Assembly (NCBI RefSeq): GCF_003201875.1
Contig: NZ_QJKD01000022.1
Coordinates: 1 to 64,000 of the forward strand
Origin: Hungatella effluvii
GTDB lineage: Bacteria > Bacillota > Clostridia > Lachnospirales > Lachnospiraceae
DNA length: 64,000 nucleotides
Direction: 5' to 3'
Shown: piece after piece, positions 43,274 through 52,149 of the stretch
Layout: each line of letters starts with the position of its first letter
Numbering within the stretch: position 1 is the stretch's first letter
Translations under genes and position numbers: made by a program
The notes under the pieces: generated by a model
Database searches by the model: none
Told to the model about the DNA's origin: nothing
What the model saw: the letters and a program-made list of their open reading frames with translations, nothing else

Positions 43274-44893
43274 TTACTTCTTCTCCTCCTTCAGCCAGGT
43301 ACTTATCATGGATGCGATAATCTCGGGATTGTCCTCTGCGAAGGAACGAACCTGATTCACCGGGTCCTGGGGTTTTACCGGAACGTCGGCAATCTGGTTC
43401 TCCACTGCGCGCTCTTCGGCGCGTTCCGCAATGTCGCTGTCCAGATCAAAAGCATCTCCCTCAAACGGTCCGAAAAGCTCCTGGTCTTCTTTTTTCTGTT
43501 TCTTTCTTCTGTGGCGTAATATGAGGAACAGAAGCACGAGGAATAGGAAAACGCCGGCCGCGGCTCCCGCCACCAGCACGCGCGGATCGATTCCCCCGAC
43601 TCCCGGAGCCGTCACCGGAATCACCGGTTTTTCCGGTTCCGGAGTTTTATCCGTTGCAATCTGCTGGAAGCTGGATACCACAATGTCTTCCTGTGCGATA
43701 TTGGCAGCCTTCGACGCCGCGTCGATCAGCTGCTGTTTCTTCGACTCCGTCAGATTATTATCATTCACTGTGATGGCCACGGTGGCCTTCTGCAGCTTCA
43801 CATTGTCTTTTTCAATCTGTTTCTTAATATAGCCCACCAGATAATCCACATCGCGGTAGTAATCTCCGTTAGCCCCATTGGCTCCGCCGGTTCCTGCCGC
43901 ACCGTAAGTCGGAATATCCGTGTTATTCTCTTCCCCTGCCACACCGCCGGCGCCTCCGCCCTGGCCGTTTACCGACTGGCCCGACTTATAGTGATCCACC
44001 ACGCCCTGACCGTTGTCCTGAGGCTCATACTGCAGGTCCTCGGTGATCATCTTATCGTAATCGATGACTACGGTAGCAGATACGCGGATCTGTCCTGGAG
44101 GATACGCAAGAGTCAGCACGTTCATAATCTTATCCTGAAGCCGCTTCTCCACCTTTGTCTCAAAATCCAGACGGCCCAGACCGTAGCTGGTCAGACCACC
44201 CACATCGTCCGATACCATTTCCTGCATGGTCTCAGCGTTGACTACGGTCACATTCTCCGGCAGAAGCCTGGGAACGCTGTTGGCAATCAGGTTCTTGATC
44301 GCGCCCACCTTCTCCGGCGACAGCTCACAGGAGGGCATCAGAGTCAGTGAGACCGCGCCTGTACTGTCAGCACCCTGATCGTCCCACACGTAGTTGCTGT
44401 CGTCGGATACGTTTAACGTCACTATGGCGTTCTTGATGCCGTTCATATCCTTCAGTGTCCGCTCAATTCTGTCCTGAAGGTTTAACAGCAGGTACTGGCG
44501 CTTCTCAAATTCCGTTGTTGTAAAGCCCATATTATCCGAAAAAATGTCAAAAGGAAGTGCCGTTTTCGGATATCCCAGTTCTGACATATCAAGCATAATG
44601 TCACCGACCTGGTTCTCCGGAACCGTCACTTCTCCTTCTGCATTTCTCTTCGCGCCGACTCCACGACCGTTCAGCACTGCGAGTATCTCGTTATTCTCTT
44701 CTCTTGAAATACCGGGGAAGAGCACCACGTATTCCCCGTCTTTATTCGTATTTAACAGAATTGCCGCTGCCAGTGCGATTATGACCGCTGCCAGTATCCC
44801 CGCTGCTGCGGCTTTCTTTTTTTTGCTGCCCAAAAGACGGCCGATCGTATCATTGCCATCGACTGCCGTTTTCACTTTTTCTTTCATACCCAT
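43274..44893 (-). CDS. fliF: Flagellar MS-ring protein FliF
   Basis: Base of the flagellum. Two membrane helices (about 33-50 and 431-453) flank the ring-building domains (VVLFPGISREENNEILAVLN; PENQVGDIMLDMSELGYPK; DRIERTLKDMNGIKNAIVTL). A Gly/Asn-rich linker (GQGGGAGGVAGEENNTDIPT) precedes the second half. The C-terminal FliG-binding tail ends EDNPEIIASMISTWLKEEKK. 539 residues, normal. Confidence 0.96.
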   Translation of the reverse strand: MGMKEKVKTAVDGNDTIGRLLGSKKKKAAAAGILAAVIIALAAAILLNTNKDGEYVVLFPGISREENNEILAVLNGRGVGAKRNAEGEVTVPENQVGDIMLDMSELGYPKTALPFDIFSDNMGFTTTEFEKRQYLLLNLQDRIERTLKDMNGIKNAIVTLNVSDDSNYVWDDQGADSTGAVSLTLMPSCELSPEKVGAIKNLIANSVPRLLPENVTVVNAETMQEMVSDDVGGLTSYGLGRLDFETKVEKRLQDKIMNVLTLAYPPGQIRVSATVVIDYDKMITEDLQYEPQDNGQGVVDHYKSGQSVNGQGGGAGGVAGEENNTDIPTYGAAGTGGANGANGDYYRDVDYLVGYIKKQIEKDNVKLQKATVAITVNDNNLTESKKQQLIDAASKAANIAQEDIVVSSFQQIATDKTPEPEKPVIPVTAPGVGGIDPRVLVAGAAAGVFLFLVLLFLILRHRRKKQKKEDQELFGPFEGDAFDLDSDIAERAEERAVENQIADVPVKPQDPVNQVRSFAEDNPEIIASMISTWLKEEKK

Positions 44894-44922
44894 AGTTCCA
44901 CCACTGCTATCTTTCTGTTATT

Positions 44923-45231
44923 TTATATCTGCATTCCCATAATCTGAGTGTACGCACTGACTGCCTTACTGGTCAGCTGGGTCGTAAACTCAATTGCAGC
45001 AGCGGATTGTTCTGCCTGAATCAAGGCTGTATGTAAATTATCGATCTGTCCGGCAGCAAGCTTCACGTCCATTTCTCTGGTATCTTTTACTGCCTGATCC
45101 GCTTCCTTTACCGCGTCCGTCAATATATTCTGAAAACTGTTTTTCACCTGTTTCTGCGGGGTCTTGTCAAGTTTTTTCATCTCCTCCAAAGATGAAACTC
45201 CTTCCAGCCTCGTAATTGGCACTATAAACAT
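44923..45231 (-). CDS. fliE: Hook-basal body protein FliE
   Basis: Connects the MS ring to the rod. From ATG 45231 (GGAGGGGG four bases upstream; frame open to 45249) the product has 102 residues and the FliE features FQNILTDAVKEADQAVKDTR, AAGQIDNLHTALIQAEQSAA and TSKAVSAYTQIMGMQI. First gene of the early operon, behind a sigma-A promoter. Confidence 0.95.
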   Translation of the reverse strand: MFIVPITRLEGVSSLEEMKKLDKTPQKQVKNSFQNILTDAVKEADQAVKDTREMDVKLAAGQIDNLHTALIQAEQSAAAIEFTTQLTSKAVSAYTQIMGMQI

Positions 45232-45289
45232 ATTTCCCCCTCCAAGCACCCCTCTTATTTTGTTTTGGTTACAAAATTTGGTTATTTTT

Positions 45290-45318
45290 AGTATAACTTT
45301 TTAATATCGTTACGTCAA
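45290..45318 (-). promoter_or_regulatory. Sigma-A promoter for the fliE operon
   Basis: TTGACG (45313-45318), 17-base spacer, TATACT (45290-45295) on the minus strand, about 60 bases before fliE. This would start a transcript of roughly 22 kb down to the terminator at 23018-23050. Confidence 0.85.
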
Positions 45319-45420
45319 CTTAAAACTTAAGAAAAAAGTCGGTTTTTGTAATAATTCTTACGTTTTTCCATAACTTACCATCAACTGCCCAAATAGATAA
45401 TGCAAATATTTATTTCACAT

Positions 45421-45479
45421 AAAAAAACCACCATATTTTAAGGCAGTTTTCTGTTTCAGCCATAAAATACAGTGGTTTG
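45421..45479 (-). terminator. Terminator after the surface-protein operon
   Basis: On the minus strand AACCACTGTATTTTA pairs with TAAAATATGGTGGTT around a loop of about 25 bases and is followed by seven T. It isolates the fliE promoter from the upstream surface-protein genes. Confidence 0.85.
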
Positions 45480-45489
45480 TAATCATTTC

Positions 45490-46692
45490 TTAATGAACCC
45501 AGACTCCGTCAGAGTTCAGATAGTAGCCGCCGACGCTCGTCCCGCGCACCATCATTCCGGTATCCGGTGCGAAGTAATACCACTTTCCGTTGTCCAGGAG
45601 CCACCCGGTGTGCATGCTTCCGTCGCTGTCGAAGTAGTAAGTATTGCCGCCCAGTGTCATCCAGCCGGTCTGCATGCTTCCGTCGGCCGCCAGGTAATAC
45701 CATTTCCGGTTATCCTGGAACCAGCCGGTCTGCATCGCCCCGTTGCTGTCCATGTAATAATATTTGCCGCTTTTCATCTGCCATCCGGTTAAAATGTAGC
45801 CATCGTAATCGAACAGATACCATAAGCCGCCGATGTTCTGCCACGTATTTGCAGGATAGCTTCCGTCCGCGTTGCGGTACCACCATCCGTCTGAATTCTT
45901 CACCCATCCGATATTAGCCGGTGTCAGATTTGCATTCTGCCTGCCCGCTCCCAGACTGTATGCCTGGTCGTCATCGATATCCTGTTCATCGGAATATACC
46001 CAGTCACCGCTGGTTATGTAACCCTGTTCCTCCGTATCCTTCGGGATTGCACGGACACGGAACTGGTAGCGGCCCGCCTGGGTCATAAAGGGATAGAAAT
46101 CATAGGTGGTGGCGTTTACCTTTGCCACACCCTGAATCATCTGGCCATCGCGGTACAGCTTCAGTTCATACGCTCCAGCGTAGGGAACCTCTTCCCAGGT
46201 ACCTTTTCCCAGCGGATAGCCTACCCACTCCGCGGAATTCGTAATATCCAGAGTGCCGGAAGCCGGTGTCAGTTTTACAGTCAGAAGGAGTGTCTCGTTA
46301 TTATTCTGGCGTTTTACCGAGCCATAGGTCGCTCCCGAGATCTGGAACTTCCCCGCTCCTGTGGTCTTTTCGAAATAACAGCCGCTTCTGGCATGGATCT
46401 CGATCTGTACCTTTGGCACGTCGCCCGGTTCCCAGTATTCCTTATTGCCGCTGACCCACGTGTAAGCTCCGATGGTATAGAGATTACTGTCAGTCGTCAC
46501 ATAGACCGTAGCCGCATCCAGATCGTAGTCGGCCTTCACATCGGAACGCACCTTGATCGACACGGAAGTGATCGGTGTTCTCGTCTCATTTTTTACCGCT
46601 GCCAGAGCTGTGCCTGAAGCGCCCGGCAGCGCTGCCGTCAGCAAGCCACACGCCAGAACAGCCGCGGCGGCCCGTCTTAACCTGCGTAACAT
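45490..46692 (-). CDS. Secreted choline/glucan-binding repeat protein, copy 1
   Basis: Secreted surface protein of 400 residues. A signal peptide (MLRRLRRAAAAVLACGLLTA, then ALPGASGTALA) is followed by two beta-type domains of unknown function (about 40-235, the second fibronectin-like: YELKLYRDGQMIQGV, YDFYPFMTQAGRYQFRVRAI) and about five to six repeats of the cell-wall binding type, each near 20 residues with the pattern W.Y...DG.M.TGW (residues about 260-390). No enzymatic domain is visible. It is a paralogue of the next gene, 18 bases away. It ends at a strong terminator. Confidence 0.88.
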   Translation of the reverse strand: MLRRLRRAAAAVLACGLLTAALPGASGTALAAVKNETRTPITSVSIKVRSDVKADYDLDAATVYVTTDSNLYTIGAYTWVSGNKEYWEPGDVPKVQIEIHARSGCYFEKTTGAGKFQISGATYGSVKRQNNNETLLLTVKLTPASGTLDITNSAEWVGYPLGKGTWEEVPYAGAYELKLYRDGQMIQGVAKVNATTYDFYPFMTQAGRYQFRVRAIPKDTEEQGYITSGDWVYSDEQDIDDDQAYSLGAGRQNANLTPANIGWVKNSDGWWYRNADGSYPANTWQNIGGLWYLFDYDGYILTGWQMKSGKYYYMDSNGAMQTGWFQDNRKWYYLAADGSMQTGWMTLGGNTYYFDSDGSMHTGWLLDNGKWYYFAPDTGMMVRGTSVGGYYLNSDGVWVH

Positions 46693-46710
46693 ATCTTATC
46701 CTCCTGTCTG

Positions 46711-47940
46711 CTACGGTATCCAGATACCATCCGGATTAATGTAATACTTTTCAACGACTCTGTCCTTCACCATCCGTCCGCTGTCCGGATCCAGATAGTA
46801 CCAGTTGTCCTTATAGCGGATCCAGCCAACCGCCATGCTGCCGTCCGGATTCATGTAATACCAGTCGCCGCCCTGCTGAAGCCATCCGCCGGACACTTTT
46901 CCCACCTGCGGATCCAGATAATACCATACCCGGTTGTACTGGAACCATCCGGTCACCATGTCGCCGTTGGTCGTCAGGTAATATTCCCGGCCGTCCTTCG
47001 TCTGCCATCCGGTCAGCATATAGCCGCCCATGTCAAATAAATACCATTTATCATTGATTAACTGCCAGCTGTTTACCGGGTACGTTCCGTCCGCGTTCCG
47101 GTACCACCAGCCATTCCTGTCCTGTTCCCATCCGGGATTCTGCGAACCGGGGCCGTCTCCCTGCCCAGGTCCCTGGCTGCCGCTGCCCGAGCTGCCGCCG
47201 GAACTGCCGTTTCCTGAGGACTTCCGTGTCTCCGCCGCCTCAGCATCCCGTTTTGTAATCTCCTGATTATCGGATTCCGTCCACTCTCCGGCCTTTAAAT
47301 AATCCGCTTCCGACTCCGTCTTCGCCACGGCTCTCACTTTGAAATAGTAATCGCCCCGCGTCGTCATATGAGAGAAGAAATCATAATTGGTGGAGGACGT
47401 CTTTTCCACCCGGTACACCATGCTGTCTCCGCAGTAAAGCTTTACTTCATAGGCCGGAGCGTTTTCCACCTTGCTCCATCTCGCCTTGCCCAGTGGCGTC
47501 GACTCCCAGTAAGCGCTCTCCACGGTTCCCAGCGTTCCTTTCACGCCCTTCAGTTTTACCGACAGTATCAGGGAATGGTTGTCCGTCTCCTTCTTTGCCG
47601 ACGAATAGACAGCTCCCTTTACGGTGGCCTTTCCGGCATTAATGGAGTTGAAATAGTATCCCTCCTCCGCTTCCAGCCTGATGTTTACCTTCGGAGTCTC
47701 CCCTGCCTTCCAGCTTCCCCTGGAATTGGCGAAATCGCACGATACCACCCGATACTTTGAGCTGTTGGATGTGGCCGAAACCGTTCCCTCATCGGCTTCC
47801 GCTTCCACCGAAGAGGTGACTGTGACCGACACGGTCTTGATTGCCTCCTCTGCGTAAGTAACCATGGAAAAACCGGCTGCCATGATCGTTATAGCGGCAA
47901 GAAGCAGCCACAGCCTGCCGGATTTGTTATTGTATCTCAT
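46711..47940 (-). CDS. Secreted choline/glucan-binding repeat protein, copy 2
   Basis: 409 residues with the same architecture: hydrophobic N-terminal signal (LWLLLAAITIMAAGFSMVTY), domain with ITRxxSVTVTSS-like start, a fibronectin-like domain (YEVKLYCGDSMVYRVEKTSS, TNYDFFSHMTTRGDYYFKVR), a Gly/Ser/Pro linker (NGSSGGSSGSGSQGPGQGDG) and cell-wall binding repeats (GWWYRNADGTYPVNSWQLIN, YYLTTNGDMVTGWFQYNRVW). A tandem duplication with copy 1. AGGGGG lies nine bases before ATG 47940. Confidence 0.86.
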   Translation of the reverse strand: MRYNNKSGRLWLLLAAITIMAAGFSMVTYAEEAIKTVSVTVTSSVEAEADEGTVSATSNSSKYRVVSCDFANSRGSWKAGETPKVNIRLEAEEGYYFNSINAGKATVKGAVYSSAKKETDNHSLILSVKLKGVKGTLGTVESAYWESTPLGKARWSKVENAPAYEVKLYCGDSMVYRVEKTSSTNYDFFSHMTTRGDYYFKVRAVAKTESEADYLKAGEWTESDNQEITKRDAEAAETRKSSGNGSSGGSSGSGSQGPGQGDGPGSQNPGWEQDRNGWWYRNADGTYPVNSWQLINDKWYLFDMGGYMLTGWQTKDGREYYLTTNGDMVTGWFQYNRVWYYLDPQVGKVSGGWLQQGGDWYYMNPDGSMAVGWIRYKDNWYYLDPDSGRMVKDRVVEKYYINPDGIWIP

Positions 47941-48023
47941 CTTGTTTTCCCCCTGCTCATGTTCATTTGTTTAAAATCTTCTATTCTTTCATACTCTCCG
48001 TTGATCCACTCTCCGCAGGCCGC

Positions 48024-49220
48024 CTACCACGGCCTCCGTATCGACACAATCGTGCGGTACGCCGGGTTGTCATCCACCCGGATTCCCGCTTTTGCCGAGC
48101 GAGCGTGGACAATTCTGCCGCCTCCGATATACATGGCTACATGGCCCGGATAACAGACCAGATCTCCCGGTTCCATCTCTTCATATGCTATTTCCCTGCC
48201 AAAACCGGCCTGCTCAGCGGACGTTCTCGGGATAGAAACACCGAAGTGGCGGTAGACCGACTGAACGAAACCGGAGCAGTCCGCTCCCGAAGTCAGGCTG
48301 GTGCCGCCCCACACATAGGGATTCCCGATAAACTGCAGTGCGTAGTCCGCGACATTCCGTCCGAATTCCGAACCACCCGTGCTCTTGATCATTCCGGGGC
48401 CGCTGTTTTGCGCCGACCCGGCATTCCTCCGAAGTTCTTCCGCCCTGCGTTCCTCTTCCCGCTTTCTTTCCTCTTCTTTTTGAAGAAGCCGGATCTCCTC
48501 CGTCCTCTTCCTTATAATCTCGGCCTGGCTGCCGGCTTCCGCCTTTGCCGCCCTGAGTCTGCGGTCAAAATCAGACTCTTCCGCCCTTTTTTTCGTAATC
48601 ATGGTCCGGAGCGTCTTTTCCCGGACTCCATATTCCTGTTTTAAGCTCTGAAGCTCCGACTGCCGCTCCTCCAGCACTTCCTTCCGGCCCAGCGCATCGT
48701 TCTTCGTCTTCTCATACTCTGTGATCAGCTTCCTGTCATACTCATAGAGCTGCTGAAAATACTCATTCCCATTGATCACATCGCCGATGGTTTTCGCTTT
48801 CAGGAGGATGTCCAGATAGGTGACATCGCCTTCTTCATAAATATACTGGATCCGCTTCTTCAGTATCTCGTACTGACGCTTCCGCTTTTCCTCCGCCTTC
48901 TGGTATTCCTCTTCCTCTTTCTCAATCTGCCGCGTCATATCGGACATGTCTGTCTCCAGCAAGTCCATATCGGTCAGCAAGTCTGTCAGCTCCTGATCCA
49001 GCTGGCCCGCCTGCACCGCGGCTTCCCCTTTTTTCTTCTCCAGTTTCTCCGCTTCCCCGTTTACCGCCTCGTACCTCTCCTCCGCTTCCTTTTTCTGCCG
49101 CTCCGCTTCGGATATGGGCGAGGCCGCCGAAGCAAATGAAAGCATCTGCCCCAGGCAGACCGCTGCGGTTACATAAAAAAGAAAACGGCAGCACTGAACC
49201 GGTTTCTGATGCCCCATCAT
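48024..49220 (-). CDS. NlpC/P60 peptidoglycan endopeptidase with N-terminal coiled coil
   Basis: Secreted hydrolase (CwlO/PcsB/RipA architecture). A signal sequence (residues 1-32) leads to a long coiled coil (about 35-265) with few prolines, a short Ser/Gly linker, and an NlpC/P60 domain whose catalytic triad is Cys315 (GADCSGF), His360 (YPGHVAMYIG) and His372 (RIVHA). NlpC/P60 enzymes usually cut the gamma-D-Glu to diamino acid bond. In Bacillus and streptococci such coiled-coil hydrolases are switched on by FtsEX, which is encoded in this window (349-1942). ATG 49220 has GGGGA six bases upstream. Confidence 0.93.
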   Translation of the reverse strand: MMGHQKPVQCCRFLFYVTAAVCLGQMLSFASAASPISEAERQKKEAEERYEAVNGEAEKLEKKKGEAAVQAGQLDQELTDLLTDMDLLETDMSDMTRQIEKEEEEYQKAEEKRKRQYEILKKRIQYIYEEGDVTYLDILLKAKTIGDVINGNEYFQQLYEYDRKLITEYEKTKNDALGRKEVLEERQSELQSLKQEYGVREKTLRTMITKKRAEESDFDRRLRAAKAEAGSQAEIIRKRTEEIRLLQKEEERKREEERRAEELRRNAGSAQNSGPGMIKSTGGSEFGRNVADYALQFIGNPYVWGGTSLTSGADCSGFVQSVYRHFGVSIPRTSAEQAGFGREIAYEEMEPGDLVCYPGHVAMYIGGGRIVHARSAKAGIRVDDNPAYRTIVSIRRPW

Positions 49221-49276
49221 TTGTAATCCCCTGACTCATATCATAATTATAAACGTTGTAACCGTTTGCTGATATC

Positions 49277-49305
49277 AGTGTACCATAGCTGGGGAATAAT
49301 TTCAA
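49277..49305 (-). promoter_or_regulatory. Sigma-A promoter for the NlpC/P60 gene
   Basis: TTGAAA (49300-49305), 17-base spacer, TACACT (49277-49282) on the minus strand, about 55 bases before the start codon. Confidence 0.65.
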
Positions 49306-49352
49306 ATTAAGAATAAATTACTAAACTATTCTAAATTCTGTAACCTGCAGCA

Positions 49353-49398
49353 AAATAAAAAGACCGGCATCCGACACATCACGTATCGGACACCAGTC
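49353..49398 (-). terminator. Terminator of the atp operon
   Basis: On the minus strand GACTGGTGTCCGATAC pairs with GTGTCGGATGCCGGTC and is followed by TTTTTATTTT. It lies directly after atpC. Confidence 0.88.
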
Positions 49399-49412
49399 CA
49401 TTCTCATCAATT

Positions 49413-49811
49413 CTATTTTCTGAGGGAAAGTCTTACAAGCGCTCTTCTGAGTGCCAGTTCCGCCCTCATGGTATCAATTTCACCGCTCTCTTCCTTCAGG
49501 CGGCGCTCCGCACGGATTCTCGCTTCCTCCGCACGGTTACCATCGATCTCATCCGGCCACTCAGCCACTTCGGCCATAATGGTGATTCTCTCCGGGAGAA
49601 TCTCAATAAATCCGGACATCAGAGCCGCCTCCTTAACCTCGCCCTCCTCATGAATCTTTAAGATTCCGGGAGCCACGATAGCGGTCAGCGGGATATGATT
49701 TCTGTATACACCGATGTCCCCCTCCGTTGTCGTAAGTTCCACCATGGAAGCTTCTCCATCGTAAAATCTCCGCTCAGGAGTAATCACATGCAGTTTGAAT
49801 AAATCAGCCAT
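49413..49811 (-). CDS. atpC: ATP synthase F1 subunit epsilon
   Basis: Regulatory subunit of the rotor stalk. 132 residues with an N-terminal beta barrel (FKLHVITPERRFYDGEASMV, TTTEGDIGVYRNHIPLTAIV) and C-terminal helical hairpin (EEARIRAERRLKEESGEI). Last gene of the operon, 11 bases after atpD. Confidence 0.96.
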   Translation of the reverse strand: MADLFKLHVITPERRFYDGEASMVELTTTEGDIGVYRNHIPLTAIVAPGILKIHEEGEVKEAALMSGFIEILPERITIMAEVAEWPDEIDGNRAEEARIRAERRLKEESGEIDTMRAELALRRALVRLSLRK

Positions 49812-49822
49812 ATTCCCACCCC

Positions 49823-51214
49823 CTATTTCACACGGGCAAGAACATCATCCATACTACCTGCATTTAAGAAATAGCTTTCAGGAATATCGTCATGTTTGCC
49901 TTCCAGAATCTCCTTGAAGCCCTGAATCGTATCGGCAAGCGGAACGTAACGGCCTTCCAGACCGGTAAACTGTCCTGCCACGAAGAACGGCTGGGATAAG
50001 AATCTCTGAATCTTTCTCGCACGGGAAACGGTAAGCTTATCCTCTTCTGAAAGCTCATCCATACCCAGCATGGCGATGATATCCTGTAACTCTTTATACT
50101 TCTGAAGTACTTCCTGCACGCCGCGGGCTACCTTGTAGTGTTCTTCACCCACGATACGCGGGTCTAAGATACGGGAGGTGGACTCCAGCGGATCTACTGC
50201 CGGATAGATACCAAGCTCTACGATCGCACGGCTTAAAACGGTGGTCGCATCCAGATGGGCGAATGTATTTGCCGGAGCCGGGTCAGTCAAGTCATCGGCC
50301 GGCACGTAAACAGCCTGTACGGATGTGATGGAACCGTTCTTTGTCGATGTAATACGCTCCTGGAGAGCGCCCATCTCCGTCTGCAGAGTCGGCTGGTATC
50401 CAACCGCGGATGGCATACGGCCAAGCAGAGCGGAAACCTCGGAACCTGCCTGCGTGAAACGGAAGATGTTGTCGATGAACAGAAGGACATCCTTTCCTGC
50501 CTGGTCACGGAAATACTCTGCCATGGTCAGTCCGGTCAGTCCGACTCTCATACGGGCTCCCGGCGGCTCGTTCATCTGTCCGAACACCATGGTCGTCTTA
50601 TTGATAACACCTGATTCCTGCATCTCATAGTATAAGTCGTTGCCCTCACGGGTACGCTCACCAACGCCGGTGAATACGGAATATCCGCCGTGCTCTGTAG
50701 CGATGTTACGAATCAGCTCCTGAATTAATACGGTTTTACCTACACCGGCGCCGCCGAACAGACCGATCTTACCGCCCTTCTGATAGGGGCAGAGAAGGTC
50801 GACTACCTTGATACCTGTCTCCAGGATCTCGGTCTCTGTGGACTGCTCTTCAAATGTAGGAGCCGGTCTGTGGATCGGTAAGTACTCTTTCACTACCGGC
50901 TTTGGTTTATTATCGATGGGATCACCCAGTACGTTAAAGATACGTCCCAGGGTCTCTTCACCGACCGGTATCGTGATCGGCGCACCCGTTGCGACGGCTT
51001 CCATACCACGCACCAGTCCATCGGTCGAGCCCATGGCGATACATCTTACGGTATCATCGCCAAGGTGCTGGGATACTTCCACAACCAGTCGGTTTCCGTT
51101 CTTCATCGTGATGTCGATCGCATCATTGATGCTCGGAAGCCTGCCCTGGCTGAACTTGATATCCAGTACGGCACCGATGATCTGGGTGATCTTACCAATA
51201 TTTTGTTCTGCCAT
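49823..51214 (-). CDS. atpD: ATP synthase F1 subunit beta
   Basis: Catalytic subunit. Walker A (GGAGVGKT), the GERTREGNDLYYEM motif, Walker B (DVLLFIDNIFRFTQAGSEVS) and ALLGRMPSAVGYQPTL are intact. 463 residues. It is the most conserved protein in the window and useful for placing the organism. Confidence 0.98.
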   Translation of the reverse strand: MAEQNIGKITQIIGAVLDIKFSQGRLPSINDAIDITMKNGNRLVVEVSQHLGDDTVRCIAMGSTDGLVRGMEAVATGAPITIPVGEETLGRIFNVLGDPIDNKPKPVVKEYLPIHRPAPTFEEQSTETEILETGIKVVDLLCPYQKGGKIGLFGGAGVGKTVLIQELIRNIATEHGGYSVFTGVGERTREGNDLYYEMQESGVINKTTMVFGQMNEPPGARMRVGLTGLTMAEYFRDQAGKDVLLFIDNIFRFTQAGSEVSALLGRMPSAVGYQPTLQTEMGALQERITSTKNGSITSVQAVYVPADDLTDPAPANTFAHLDATTVLSRAIVELGIYPAVDPLESTSRILDPRIVGEEHYKVARGVQEVLQKYKELQDIIAMLGMDELSEEDKLTVSRARKIQRFLSQPFFVAGQFTGLEGRYVPLADTIQGFKEILEGKHDDIPESYFLNAGSMDDVLARVK

Positions 51215-51278
51215 CTTGTTTCTCCTTTATTTTATAATGAAGTCCGGTTCGCCTTCGCGCTCCCCGAACCCGCTATAC

Positions 51279-52133
51279 CTATGATATCGCATTGGCACCT
51301 GCAATGATCTCGGTGAGTTCCTGCGTAATGGAGCCCTGTCTTGCACGGTTGTATGCCAAACCAAGTTCTTCAATCATCTCTTCCGCGTTATTCGTCGCTG
51401 AATCCATGGCTGTCATTCGAGCGCCGTTCTCACTTGCCACAGCCTCTAAAAGCGCGCCATAAATCAAGCTGCTCATATATTTCGGAATGATGGAATCCAG
51501 CACCTGATCTTCATTCGGTTCGTAGTTCATGAGCACCAGGTCCGTCTTTTCGCTGTCTTTGCCGGCTTCCACGGGAAGCAGCTTCTTCAGCGTCGGAATA
51601 TGGGTCACCGTATTTTTGAATGAAGTGTAGGCCAGATAGATTTCACCGATCTGGTTCTGACCAAACGCATCCAGAAGTTCCGCAGTCACATCCGCCGCGT
51701 CGCGGTAGATCGGCTCATTGATAACCTCGGAATAGTCCTCGGCGATCGCATAGCCTTTTCTCACAAAGGAATCCTTTCCCTTACGGCCGATTGCATAGAT
51801 GACGGTGTTCTCCGGAGTGAGTCCCTCCGTGCCCGTTACCAGCTTGACGATGTTGTTGTTATAACCGCCCGCCAGTCCACGGTTGGAAGTGATGGCGATT
51901 ACCGCCTTCTTCTTCGAGTCTCCCGCCTTTAAATACTTGTGCTCAATACTGCCGGATTTGCGCAGCATGGAACAGATGGTATCGTACATCAGGTCGTAAT
52001 ACGGTTTTGATTCTTCCGCCTTCGCTCTGGACTTCTGCAGCTTCACGGTGGATACAAGCTTCATGGCTTTCGTAATCTGCTCGGTGCTTTGAATACTTTC
52101 TTTTCTATGTTTGATATCCCTCATGGATGCCAT
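51279..52133 (-). CDS. atpG: ATP synthase F1 subunit gamma
   Basis: Central rotor shaft. 284 residues with MASMRDIKHRKESIQSTEQI, TKAMKLVSTVKLQKSR and the C-terminal AMDSATNNAEEMIEELGLAY, NRARQGSITQELTEIIAGAN. Sixteen bases after atpA. Confidence 0.97.
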   Translation of the reverse strand: MASMRDIKHRKESIQSTEQITKAMKLVSTVKLQKSRAKAEESKPYYDLMYDTICSMLRKSGSIEHKYLKAGDSKKKAVIAITSNRGLAGGYNNNIVKLVTGTEGLTPENTVIYAIGRKGKDSFVRKGYAIAEDYSEVINEPIYRDAADVTAELLDAFGQNQIGEIYLAYTSFKNTVTHIPTLKKLLPVEAGKDSEKTDLVLMNYEPNEDQVLDSIIPKYMSSLIYGALLEAVASENGARMTAMDSATNNAEEMIEELGLAYNRARQGSITQELTEIIAGANAIS

Positions 52134-52149
52134 GATTCTTCACCTGCCT

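Noticed and set aside
45472..47266. Plus-strand ORFs and periodic repeats that could look like a repeat array or CRISPR
   Set aside because: The periodicity of about 60 bases comes from the wall-binding protein repeats of the two minus-strand genes; units are not identical and there are no spacers.
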